Below are positions 52,237-60,379 of a stretch of 64,000 nucleotides of DNA, piece after piece. The number at the start of each line of letters is the position of its first letter. The stretch's first letter is position 1. Both the position numbers and the translations under genes were made by a program. The notes below the pieces were generated by a model. That model made no database searches, was not told the DNA's origin, and saw only the letters and a program-made list of their open reading frames with translations. This DNA is from VYDC01 sp963667515 (GTDB lineage Bacteria > Chloroflexota > Dehalococcoidia > UBA2979): NCBI GenBank assembly GCA_963667515.2, contig CAXXXY010000006.1:62001-126000 (forward strand). The letters run 5' to 3'.

Positions 52237-53538
52237 ATGAGTCGTCGGGAGCTGAGTGCAGAGGGGGTGGCGACGCCGCCGTTTCCTGCGGCGCCCGCGA
52301 TCGTGGCGGGGGAGTGGCTCTTCCTCGGCGGCACGATGGCCACCGACTGGGAGAGCGGCGTCGAGGCGGCCTCGCGCGGGCCCGTCGACTTCGCCCACGA
52401 CCGCTACGACATGGACCGGCAGACGCACGGCATCTATCGGCAGGTCAGGGCGCTCTTCGAGGCGGGTGGCACAACCCTCGACAACATGGTGCGCGTCGAC
52501 CAGTTCACGCCGTACCACGACCAGTTCCGCAACTACCTGCCGGCGCGCGACCAGTACCTGACGCACGACCGCCCCGGATCGACGGCGCTCGCCGTCAAGG
52601 ACCTGCTCGTGCCGGGCGCCACGATGCAGCTCGACGGCATCGCCGTCGTGCCGACGGACGGACGCGTGAAGGAGGCGATCGACGCCTCGGACGCGCCGAT
52701 GCCGCGCGCCGGCTACTCGCTGGCGATTCGCTACGGCGACTGGCTGTGGTGCTCGGGCGCCTCGCCCACGGACTTCGTGACGCGCTCCGCCTACCCCGGC
52801 GCGCTGGGCCACACGCAGCCCGACGAGATCCAGGTCGACCCCAACTTCTGGTACGGCTCCGAGATCGAAAAGCAGGCCGCCTACGACCTGCACAAGCTCG
52901 ACCTCTACCTGCGCGCGGCGGACTCCAGCCTCGACCGCGTCGTGAAGGCCAACGTCTACCTCACCGACAGCCGCGACCTGCCGGGGCTGTGGAAGGTGTG
53001 GCGCGAGACCTTCGGCGACAGCCCGCCGGCGACCACGGTGGTGCCGATCGACCAGATGGGGATGACGGGCTCCCGCGTCGAGATCAACTGCATCGCGCTG
53101 TGCTCGGATAGCGACGTCCCGGTCACGGTGATCGAGACGGAGCGCGCGCCGCGACCGCACTTCCACGCGCCGCAGGCGCTGAAGGTGGGGCCGTACCTCT
53201 TCCTCTCGGGCCGGCACGCGGCCGACGACCTCGGCATCGCCGGGCGGGCGCGGGCGCACGGCGCGTCGCCGTTCGTCGTCTCCGCGGGGCGCGAGGAGCT
53301 GGCGACGATGCTCGACGACGCGGCCGCGATCTGCGAGGCGGCGGGCGGCTCGATCGCCGACATGGTGCGCGTGCAGCTCTTCGCGACCGACCTCGCTGAG
53401 GTAGCGCCGGCCCTCGGCCCGTGGCGGGACGCCTTCGCGGCGCAGGCGCCGACGTTCACCGTCGTCGGCGTGACCGGCCCGCACATCATCCCCGGCCTGA
53501 CGCTCGCCACCGATATGACGGCGTACATCCCGGGCTAG
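52237..53538 (+). CDS. Protein of three tandem RidA/YjgF-like domains
   Basis: 433 residues. Three RidA-like segments: about 1-138 (VAGEWLFLGGTMATDWESGV, TLDNMVRVDQF), about 148-312 (IRYGDWLWCSGASPTDFVTR, SLDRVVKANVYLTD, DQMGMTGSRVEINCIAL) and about 325-433 (LKVGPYLFLSGRHAADD, SIADMVRVQLFATD). RidA proteins deaminate reactive enamines/imines; single-domain trimers are the rule, and tandem fusion in one chain is uncommon. ATG 52237 has AAGGAG upstream. Its TAG lies in the CTAG bordering IS481 copy 3. Confidence 0.85.
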   Translation: MSRRELSAEGVATPPFPAAPAIVAGEWLFLGGTMATDWESGVEAASRGPVDFAHDRYDMDRQTHGIYRQVRALFEAGGTTLDNMVRVDQFTPYHDQFRNYLPARDQYLTHDRPGSTALAVKDLLVPGATMQLDGIAVVPTDGRVKEAIDASDAPMPRAGYSLAIRYGDWLWCSGASPTDFVTRSAYPGALGHTQPDEIQVDPNFWYGSEIEKQAAYDLHKLDLYLRAADSSLDRVVKANVYLTDSRDLPGLWKVWRETFGDSPPATTVVPIDQMGMTGSRVEINCIALCSDSDVPVTVIETERAPRPHFHAPQALKVGPYLFLSGRHAADDLGIAGRARAHGASPFVVSAGREELATMLDDAAAICEAAGGSIADMVRVQLFATDLAEVAPALGPWRDAFAAQAPTFTVVGVTGPHIIPGLTLATDMTAYIPG

Positions 53539-54590
53539 CTGTAGTTCCCACGTAGGTTGTTGACAGGATGAGGGGCCTCGCCCGCTGCTGTGTGTGACAG
53601 CACGGCAGTAGCGAGGAGAGGACACCCTCATGGCCCATCGTAACGCGCGGCTGACGCCGCTGACCCGACTCGAGCTCGTGCGGGAAGTGGACGCCGGCTG
53701 GCCCCAGGCTGAGGTCGCTCGCCACTTCCGCGTCTCCCGCCACACCGTTGCCAAGTGGCTGGGGCGCTTCCGGGCGGAGGGAGCGGCAGGGCTCGAGGAC
53801 CGCAGCTCCGCCCCGCGCGCGCATCCCCGGCGCACGCCGCCCGAGCTGGAGCGACGCATCTGCGCCGTGCGACGCACGCAGGGATTCGGGCCGCATCGCA
53901 TCCAGTGGGCGCTCGGGGTCGCCCGCTCCACGGTCTACGCCGTGCTGCGGCGCCGCGGCCTCAACCGGCTCGACCGCCTGCACCGCGTCACCCGGGAGCC
54001 GGTCCGCTACGAGCACGACGCCCCCGGCGACCTGCTGCATCTCGACGTGAAGAAGCTCGGGCGCGTCCCCGAGGGCGGCGGCAAGCGAATGGCGCCTGGC
54101 TTCGCCGAGACGCGCTCCGGGCCGCATTCGCGGCGTTCGCTGGGGCTGGAGTACCTACACGTCGCCGTCGACGACCACAGCCGTTACGCCTACGTCTCCG
54201 TCCTGCCCGACGAGCGGGGCGCGAGCTGCGCCGCCTTCCTCGAGCAGGCGCTCGCGGCCTTCCGCCGGCGTGGCGTGCGCGTGCGCCGGGTCCTGACCGA
54301 CAACGCGAAGGCCTACACCGTCGCCCGCAGCTTCCACGGCGCCGCCGCCGCCGCAGACGTGCGGCTGTCGCACACGCGGCCCTACCGCCCGCAGACGAAC
54401 GGCAAAGCCGAGCGTTTCATCCAGATCCTGCAGAACGAGTGGGCCTACGCCCGCCCCTACCGCTCCAACGCCGAGCGGCTGCGCCAGCTCCCACGCTGGC
54501 TCTACCGCTACAATCACCGCCGACCGCACGGCGGCGTCGGCGGGGCCGTCCCCGCCTCCCGCCTGTGAACAACCTTCCTGGGTAGTACAC
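53539..54590 (+). mobile_element. IS481-family element, copy 3 (1052 bp)
   Basis: The only plus-strand copy, inverted relative to the others. Bordered by CTAG at 53535-53538 and 54591-54594; the left one is the RidA stop codon. The stop of the convergent MOSC gene lies 17 nt beyond the right CTAG. Confidence 0.93.
53630..54568 (+). CDS. IS481-family transposase, copy 3
   Basis: 312-residue intact transposase with D139, D224 and E261 and the same HTH regions as the other copies. ATG 53630 follows GAGGAGAGGACACCCTC. No inactivating change. Confidence 0.95.
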   Translation: MAHRNARLTPLTRLELVREVDAGWPQAEVARHFRVSRHTVAKWLGRFRAEGAAGLEDRSSAPRAHPRRTPPELERRICAVRRTQGFGPHRIQWALGVARSTVYAVLRRRGLNRLDRLHRVTREPVRYEHDAPGDLLHLDVKKLGRVPEGGGKRMAPGFAETRSGPHSRRSLGLEYLHVAVDDHSRYAYVSVLPDERGASCAAFLEQALAAFRRRGVRVRRVLTDNAKAYTVARSFHGAAAAADVRLSHTRPYRPQTNGKAERFIQILQNEWAYARPYRSNAERLRQLPRWLYRYNHRRPHGGVGGAVPASRL

Positions 54591-54610
54591 CTAGCCAGCA
54601 GCGCCGAGGG

Positions 54611-55312
54611 CTACTCGGGCGGCTCGACGCGGGGGGCGATGCTCTCCAGCTCGCCAGCGAGGCGGCGCTCGAAGGTGGCCCGCCACACGGCGGAGAGCTC
54701 CGGCACGTCGAGCAGGCGACGGAGCCCCTCGGCGTCGCGCCGGTCGTGGTGCATCACGCGGTTCGCCTCGGCAATCGTCACGCCGTGCGTGGGCCGGCAG
54801 GCGAGGGCGATCGCGTCGCCCGCGCGCATCAGGCCGGGCTCGACGCAGCGGAGGTAGAAGCCGGTCGTGCCCGCCTCCTGCACCGCGAGCGCGATGCCGG
54901 GGTCGCCGTGCCTCGCCGCGAGCTTGTAGCAGGGCTGCCGCGGCTGGCTCACCTGCACCAGCGGGCCCGAGCCCGGGCCCGTGGCGGAACCGACACGGTA
55001 GACGTCGCCGATCACGACCTCCGCCTCGACGAGGCCGAGCGTCGAGAGATTCTCGCCCGCGCCGCCCGGCGGGAGGTCGATGCCGAGCGCGCGCGCCCAC
55101 CACGCGGCGTGCTCGCGCGGGTAGACGCAGAGCGCCTTGTCGGCGCCGCCGTGGACGCGCAGGTCGGCCTGCTCGTCGCCGTCGAGGCCGAGCTCACCGA
55201 GCGCGAGCGGGCCTTCGGCGGGCGCCTTGCGGATGGCGCTCGGCACCTCGCCGCGCGCGTGGTGCAGCGGCGCCGCCCGCCCGACGTTCAGCGAGACGAT
55301 CCGGGCCTCCAC
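54611..55312 (-). CDS. MOSC-domain protein (YiiM-like)
   Basis: 233 residues. IVSLNVGRAAPLHHARGEV, GELGLDGDEQADLRVHGGADKALCVYP, PGGAGENLSTLGL, and the active-site-like Cys in VQVSQPRQPCYKLAARHG follow the YiiM MOSC pattern. MOSC proteins use molybdenum cofactor to reduce N-hydroxylated or sulfur substrates. GTG 55312 gives the standard N-terminus (MEARIVSLN). Confidence 0.87.
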   Translation of the reverse strand: MEARIVSLNVGRAAPLHHARGEVPSAIRKAPAEGPLALGELGLDGDEQADLRVHGGADKALCVYPREHAAWWARALGIDLPPGGAGENLSTLGLVEAEVVIGDVYRVGSATGPGSGPLVQVSQPRQPCYKLAARHGDPGIALAVQEAGTTGFYLRCVEPGLMRAGDAIALACRPTHGVTIAEANRVMHHDRRDAEGLRRLLDVPELSAVWRATFERRLAGELESIAPRVEPPE

Positions 55313-55431
55313 CGCGCCTCCCTGCGCTGCTCGCACCCCGGGGCGGAGCCTCCCGCGCGCTCGCCTCGAGGATAGCAGCGCCCCTGCTATCCTCCGGCAG
55401 CCCGGCGAGGGAGCCGACGCGAGGGGGCGAC

Positions 55432-55677
55432 GTGAGCAGCGACCGGGCGGCAGACGTCGAGGCGCAGGCGCAGCTCGCGCGCGTGCGCGCACTGGCCGAG
55501 ACGGCCGCGCTCCCCCTCGACGAGGAGCGGCTCGCGGCGCTGGCGCGGCGGCTCCCCGGCCCGTCGCCGCTCGATCGCTACGACTTCGGCGAGACGGAGC
55601 CGCCGTTGGGGCTGCGGCTCGCCGACGAGCGGGGGGCGCGGGCGGACGAGCGCGGCGCCGAGGGCCACGCCGGGTGA
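55432..55677 (+). CDS. GatC/AtzG-like small subunit (DUF4089-like) upstream of amidase
   Basis: 81 residues: a helical AQLARVRALAETAALPLDEERLAALARRLPG followed by a short C-terminal acidic part (PSPLDRYDFGETEPPLG). Length, helix-loop pattern and 4-nt overlap with a downstream amidase gene resemble AtzG/AtzE and GatC/GatA pairs, in which the small protein wraps around the amidase. The GTG start follows a GAGGGGGCGAC segment. The call is by position and pattern, not strong motif. Confidence 0.6.
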   Translation: MSSDRAADVEAQAQLARVRALAETAALPLDEERLAALARRLPGPSPLDRYDFGETEPPLGLRLADERGARADERGAEGHAG

Positions 55678-57071
55678 GCGAGGCGGCGCCGCACCTGCTC
55701 TCGATCCGCGAGGCCGGCGCCGAGCTGCGCGCGGGGCGCCTGACCGCGAGCGCGCTGACCGAGGCGACCCTCGCGCGCATCGCCGAGACCGAGCCGCGGC
55801 TCAACGCCTACATCACGGTCACCGCCGAGCACGCGCGGGCGCAGGCCGCGGCTGCGGACGCCGAGCTGGCCGCCGGCCACGACCGCGGGCCGCTGCACGG
55901 CATCCCTGTGGCGCTCAAGGATCTCGTCGACACGGCGGGCATCGCCACGACGGGCGGCTCCGGCTTCCTGCGCGAGCGCGTGCCCCAGCGCGACGCCGCC
56001 GTCGTCGCGCGCCTCGCCGAGGCGGGTGCGGTGCTGCCCGGCAAGCTGAACCTCCACGAGTTCGCGTTCGGCACCACCAGCGCCAACCCGCACTACGGCC
56101 CGGTGCGCAACCCCTGGGACACGGAACGCAGCCCCGGCGGCTCCTCGGGCGGGAGCGCGGCGGCGGTGGCCGCCGGCTCGGCGATGGCGGCGCTCGGCTC
56201 CGACACCGGCGGCTCGATCCGCATCCCCGCGGCGCTGTGCGGCGTCGTCGGCCTGATGGCGACCTACGGCCGCGTCAGCCGGCGCGGCGTGCTCCCGCTC
56301 TCGTGGTCGCTGGACCACGTGGGGCCGCTCGCGCGCAGCGTGGAGGACGCCGCGCTGGTGCTGAACGCGATCGCGGGGCACGACCCCGCCGATCCCGGCT
56401 CCGCCGACGAGCCGGTGCCGGACGCCACCGCCGAGCTGGCGCGCGACCTCGCCGGCCTCGTCGTCGGGCTGCCGCGCGACCCGCTGTGGCTGGATGTCGA
56501 GGAGCCGGTGCGCGAGGCCTGCGAGCGCGCCGTGGAGGAGCTGCGCGCGCTGGGCGCCGAGGTGCGCGAGGTGAAGCTGCCGCTGCTCGCGGAGATGCGG
56601 CGCATGGAGCGCGGGCGCTTCCACCGCGCGTTTCTCGCCGAGGCGGGCGCCTATCACTCCCGCTGGCTGCGCGAGCACCCCGACAGCTACGGCGAGGACG
56701 TGCGCGCGACGCTGGAGGTCGTGAGCCTGGTGCCGGCGACCACCTACATCAACGCTCAGCGCATGCGCCGGCTGGCGATCGAGGAGTCGCGCGCGCTGCT
56801 CGCGGAGGTCGACGTGCTCGTCTCGCCAACCACCGAGCACACCGCGCCCACCATCGCCGAGGGCGACCCGGGCACGCGCCTCGTGCGGCTCACGGCGCCC
56901 TACGACGTGACGGGGATCCCCGCGATCAGCGTGCCCTGTGGCTTCGACGGGGGCGGCCTGCCGATCGGGCTGATGATCGGCGCGCGCCACTGGGACGAGG
57001 TGACGCTCTGCCGAGTCGCGCACGCCTACGAGCAGGCGACCGGCTGGCACACGCGGCGGCCGCCCCTCTAG
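55674..57071 (+). CDS. Amidase-signature enzyme (AtzE/GatA-like)
   Basis: 465 residues. The Ser-cisSer-Lys triad is visible: Lys in PVALKDLVDTAGI, cis-Ser in RSPGGSSGGSAAAVAAG, and catalytic Ser in GSDTGGSIRIPAALCG. VLVSPTTEHTAPTIAEGD is the later family segment. Hydrolyses amide bonds of small molecules; Asn/Gln-tRNA amidotransferase activity is less likely without GatB nearby. GTG 55674 overlaps the small-subunit stop (GTGA), implying coupled expression. Confidence 0.9.
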   Translation: MSEAAPHLLSIREAGAELRAGRLTASALTEATLARIAETEPRLNAYITVTAEHARAQAAAADAELAAGHDRGPLHGIPVALKDLVDTAGIATTGGSGFLRERVPQRDAAVVARLAEAGAVLPGKLNLHEFAFGTTSANPHYGPVRNPWDTERSPGGSSGGSAAAVAAGSAMAALGSDTGGSIRIPAALCGVVGLMATYGRVSRRGVLPLSWSLDHVGPLARSVEDAALVLNAIAGHDPADPGSADEPVPDATAELARDLAGLVVGLPRDPLWLDVEEPVREACERAVEELRALGAEVREVKLPLLAEMRRMERGRFHRAFLAEAGAYHSRWLREHPDSYGEDVRATLEVVSLVPATTYINAQRMRRLAIEESRALLAEVDVLVSPTTEHTAPTIAEGDPGTRLVRLTAPYDVTGIPAISVPCGFDGGGLPIGLMIGARHWDEVTLCRVAHAYEQATGWHTRRPPL

Positions 57072-57167
57072 AGCGCGCCGCGCGGCGCCCTCTGGGGCCT
57101 CTCGCGCTACCATGCCCCGCGACGAGCGCCTCGACGGGTCGCGCGCCGCCGCGCAGAGGGGGAGCCG

Positions 57168-58034
57168 ATGCTGCCGACCGACCGCTACGTCACGATCGAC
57201 GGCCTGCGCACGCGCCTCCGCGAGTCCGGCCCCGCGGACGCGCGTACCATCGCCTACTTCCACATCTACAGCGGGCTCTCGGAGGAGACGGATGAGTTCG
57301 CCGAGCTGGTCGCGGACCGCTACCGCTTCGTCGCCGTCGACGCGCGCGGCCACGGCCACACCGAGTGGGGGCCGCCCGACGGCTATACGCCGGACCGCTA
57401 CCTCGCCGACGCGCTGGGGGCGCTCGCCGCGATCGGGAGCGCGCCCGTGGTCGTGATGGGCAGCTCGTTCGGCGCGGCGACCGCGCTGCGCCTCGCCACG
57501 CACCACGCGGAGCGCGTCTCGGCGCTGATCATGGACGACCAACCGCCCGAGTTCCCCGCCGCCGGCTCGAAGGACGCGCTGGAGAAGAGCGCGCAGCGGC
57601 AGCGCGAGCTGCGCTTCGCCGACCTCGACGAGGTGGTGGCGTGGGCGCAGAAGCTGCGGCGGCGCCACTTCAACTGGCAGATCACGGACGAGAAGGCGCG
57701 CGTCTGGGCGGAGGCGGCGACCCTTCCAGCGGGTAACGGGCCGGCCGACGAAGGCGCGCTGCGCTTCCGCAACGACCCGGACTCGCTGGCGTGCATGGCG
57801 CAGTTCTGCGGCACGCCCGAGGCCGACCTGCGCGGCGACTTCGCCGCCGTGTCCGCGCCGACGCTGGTGGCGCGGCGGGTGGGCGCCGGCGCCTCGCTCG
57901 ACGGGCCGGTCTGGGACGAGCTGCGCGCGCTCAACCCGGGCGCCCGCTACGAGACGTTCGAGGGCGCGGGCCACCCCGTCGTCTTCACGAAGCCGCGCGA
58001 GCTGGCCGAGGTCGTGCGCGACTTCCTCGGCTAG
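57168..58034 (+). CDS. Alpha/beta hydrolase
   Basis: 288 residues. VAVDARGHGHTEWG is the family's early strand, the nucleophile elbow is VVMGSSFGAATALRLA, and the C-terminal His is in FEGAGHPVVFTKPRELAEVV. Asp is probably in the SAPTLVARRVGAG region, so the acid residue is less clear. ATG 57168 has GGGGAGCCG upstream. It precedes the candidate selenoprotein gene by 61 bp. Confidence 0.85.
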   Translation: MLPTDRYVTIDGLRTRLRESGPADARTIAYFHIYSGLSEETDEFAELVADRYRFVAVDARGHGHTEWGPPDGYTPDRYLADALGALAAIGSAPVVVMGSSFGAATALRLATHHAERVSALIMDDQPPEFPAAGSKDALEKSAQRQRELRFADLDEVVAWAQKLRRRHFNWQITDEKARVWAEAATLPAGNGPADEGALRFRNDPDSLACMAQFCGTPEADLRGDFAAVSAPTLVARRVGAGASLDGPVWDELRALNPGARYETFEGAGHPVVFTKPRELAEVVRDFLG

Positions 58035-58095
58035 CGGCGCGTCGCTCGCGAACCTGGCCGCGCGCCCGACACATCGAAGCAGGAGAGGGGATCGC

Positions 58096-58719
58096 ATGGG
58101 CATCGCGTGGGTTCGCACGGTGGGGCCGGAGGAGGCGGAGGGCGAGATCCTGCGCGCCTACCAGGAGATGACCGGCGAGCACGAGCCCTCCGAGATCGGC
58201 AAGCGCGTGCGCAAGAACTTCGTCGCGATGTCGATCCGGCCGCGGCCAATGCAGGCGCTGTGGGAACTGGCGCACGCGGTGAGCTTCCGCAACCATGACT
58301 CCGGGCTGCCGAAGGCCGAGCACGACATGATCGATACCGTCGTCTCGGCCGCCAACCGCTGCCGCTACTGAGCGGTCGGGCACGCCGAGGGGGCGCGCGG
58401 TGCCGGTGGCGCCGTGGAACTGACACAGCAGCTGAAGGCGGACTTCCGCAGCGCGGACGTCTCGCCGAAGATGATGGCCGCGCTCGAGTTCGCGGACCTG
58501 CTCACGCGCGAGCCGACCGCCGTGCGCGAGCCGCACCTGCAGGCGCTGCACGACGCGGGCTGGTCGGACGAGGAGATCGTCGACATCGTCCACGAGACGG
58601 CGCTCTTCAACTACATCAACCGCATGACGCTGGGCCTCGGGGTGGAGATGGAGAGCTTCGCCGCGCGCATCGAAGAGCGCGACCGCCACGTCGTCGACAC
58701 CTCGACGTGGGGAGAGTGA
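58096..58719 (+). CDS. CMD/AhpD-like peroxidase-related protein, candidate selenoprotein (UGA at codon 92)
   Basis: 207 residues if TGA 58369-58371 is read as selenocysteine. The AhpD-type active site is NRCRY-U-AVGH: Cys89, Sec92 in place of the usual second Cys, and His96, matching C-x-x-C-x-x-x-H. Before and after the TGA the frame is continuous and conserved (LPKAEHDMIDTVVSAANRCRY; VSPKMMAALEFADLLTREP; GWSDEEIVDIVHETALFNYINRMTLGLGVEME, the family's typical end). Ending at TGA would remove more than half the domain. A hairpin follows the UGA. The alternative is a Cys-to-stop mutation or error. ATG 58096 has GGAGAGGGG upstream. Confidence 0.75.
58379..58404 (+). promoter_or_regulatory. SECIS-like hairpin after the in-frame UGA
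   Basis: GGCAC (58379-58383) pairs with GTGCC (58400-58404), with two further G-C pairs possible inside, leaving an apical loop that begins C-G near 58386 and contains a G-run. Start of loop is about 15 nt after the UGA, at or just inside the usual spacing of bacterial SECIS elements, whose loop has a G in its first two bases. Fit is suggestive, not decisive. Confidence 0.4.
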
Positions 58720-58751
58720 CGTGGGGAGGGTGACGTGGGGGGAGTAGGGAC

Positions 58752-59327
58752 GTGGGCCCGGGGCGGCTCGAGGGCGCCGTGAGCGCGAGCGGCGACGCGG
58801 GCGAGGCGGCTCGCCCGCCGTCGCCGTCGCGCGAGCCGGGGCTGCGCGCCGCGGACGCGCGCGCGATCGCGGCCATGGGCGACGCGGTCGCCGTGCACCC
58901 CAACGAGCTCCACTGGTGGAACAACGCCTCGTTCGCGCTGCCCTTCCTCGCGGCGCTCGTCTCGCTGGCGCTCGGCCTGCTCGCCGGCCTCGCCGAGGCG
59001 ACGGGCTTCGGCCTCTTCATGCTCGCCGTCACGGCGCTGACCTCGCCCGTGGTCGTCATCAGCTGGCGGCGCACGCCGACGGCGATCGCGGTCACCGCCG
59101 GGGCGCTCGTGGCGCTGCACGCCGGGCGCGAGCTGCGGCGGCTGCGCTGGGAGCAGATCGAGTCCGTGCGCGCCGCCGACTACGACGAGGTGCGCTGGCG
59201 GATCTTCCCCCACGAGGGCGGGCACCTCTCGCTGGAGAGCGGCATCGCCCGGCTGCCCGCGCTCATCGACGAGGTCTGCGCGCGCGCCGGCGTGGAGCGG
59301 CCGACGCACGAGCGGGAGCGCGGCTAG
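58752..59327 (+). CDS. Membrane protein with two helices and a PH-like C-terminal domain
   Basis: 191 residues: an Arg/Pro/Ala-rich N-terminus, two helices (NASFALPFLAALVSLALGLLAGLA and GFGLFMLAVTALTSPVVVIS), then ITAGALVALHAGRELRRLRWEQIESVRAADYDEVRWRIFPHEGG, resembling bacterial PH-like membrane domains. Function unknown. GTG 58752. The stop is in the CTAG bordering IS481 copy 4, which it once shared with the convergent lpd gene. Three near-repeats of GACGTGGGG precede it. Confidence 0.65.
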   Translation: MGPGRLEGAVSASGDAGEAARPPSPSREPGLRAADARAIAAMGDAVAVHPNELHWWNNASFALPFLAALVSLALGLLAGLAEATGFGLFMLAVTALTSPVVVISWRRTPTAIAVTAGALVALHAGRELRRLRWEQIESVRAADYDEVRWRIFPHEGGHLSLESGIARLPALIDEVCARAGVERPTHERERG

Positions 59328-60379
59328 CTGTACTACCCAGGAAGGTTGTTCACAGGCGGGAGGCGGGGACGGCCCCGCCGACGCCGCCGTGCGGTAGGCG
59401 GTGATTGTAGCGGTAGAGCCAGCGTGGGAGCTGGCGCAGCCGCTCGGCGTTGGAGCGGTAGGGGCGGGCGTAGGCCCACTCGTTTTGCAGGATCTGGATG
59501 AAACGCTCGGCTTTGCCGTTCGTCTGCGGGCGGTAGGGCCGCGTGTGCGACAGCCGCACGTCTGCGGCAGCGGCGGCGCCGTGGAAGCTGCGGGCGACGG
59601 TGTAGGCCTTCGCGTTGTCGGTCAGGACCCGGCGCACGCGCACGCCACGCCGGCGGAAGGCCGCGAGCGCCTGCTCGAGGAAGGCGGCGCAGCTCGCGCC
59701 ACGCTCGTCGGGCAGGACGGAGACGTAGGCGTAACGGCTGTGGTCGTCGACGGCGACGTGTAGGTACTCCAGCCCCAGCGAACGCCGCGAATGCGGCCCG
59801 GAGCGCGTCTCGGCGAAGCCAGGCGCCATTCGCTTGCCGCCGCCCTCGGGGACGCGCCCGAGCTTCTTCACGTCGAGATGCAGCAGGTCGCCGGGGGCGT
59901 CGTGCTCGTAGCGGACCGGCTCCCGGGTGACGCGGTGCAGGCGGTCGAGCCGGTTGAGGCCGCGGCGCCGCAGCACGGCGTAGACCGTGGAGCGGGCGAC
60001 CCCGAGCGCCCACTGGATGCGATGCGGCCCGAATCCCTGCGTGCGTCGCACGGCGCAGATGCGTCGCTCCAGCTCGGGCGGCGTGCGCCGGGGATGCGCG
60101 CGCGGGGCGGAGCTGCGGTCCTCGAGCCCTGCCGCTCCCTCCGCCCGGAAGCGCCCCAGCCACTTGGCAACGGTGTGGCGGGAGACGCGGAAGTGGCGAG
60201 CGACCTCAGCCTGGGGCCAGCCGGCGTCCACTTCCCGCACGAGCTCGAGTCGGGTCAGCGGCGTCAGCCGCGCGTTACGATGGGCCATGAGGGTGTCCTC
60301 TCCTCGCTACTGCCGTGCTGTCACACACAACAGCGGGCGAGGCCCCTCATCCTGTCAACAACCTACGTGGGAACTACAG
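59328..60379 (-). mobile_element. IS481-family element, copy 4 (1052 bp)
   Basis: Same orientation as copies 1 and 2. Bordered by CTAG at 59324-59327 and 60380-60383, both within GCTAGC. The left CTAG holds the stop of the membrane protein gene and the right one holds the stop of the convergent lpd gene, so before insertion one CTAG ended both genes. Confidence 0.93.
59350..60288 (-). CDS. IS481-family transposase, copy 4
   Basis: 312-residue intact transposase, same catalytic residues as the other copies; differs near the C-terminus (NHRLPHGG rather than NHRRPHGG). No inactivating change. Confidence 0.95.
   Translation of the reverse strand: MAHRNARLTPLTRLELVREVDAGWPQAEVARHFRVSRHTVAKWLGRFRAEGAAGLEDRSSAPRAHPRRTPPELERRICAVRRTQGFGPHRIQWALGVARSTVYAVLRRRGLNRLDRLHRVTREPVRYEHDAPGDLLHLDVKKLGRVPEGGGKRMAPGFAETRSGPHSRRSLGLEYLHVAVDDHSRYAYVSVLPDERGASCAAFLEQALAAFRRRGVRVRRVLTDNAKAYTVARSFHGAAAAADVRLSHTRPYRPQTNGKAERFIQILQNEWAYARPYRSNAERLRQLPRWLYRYNHRLPHGGVGGAVPASRL

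Noticed and set aside
58720..58751. Near-repeats of GACGTGGGG as a regulatory element
   Set aside because: Three imperfect copies in about 40 bp are more simply explained by local slippage in GC-rich DNA.
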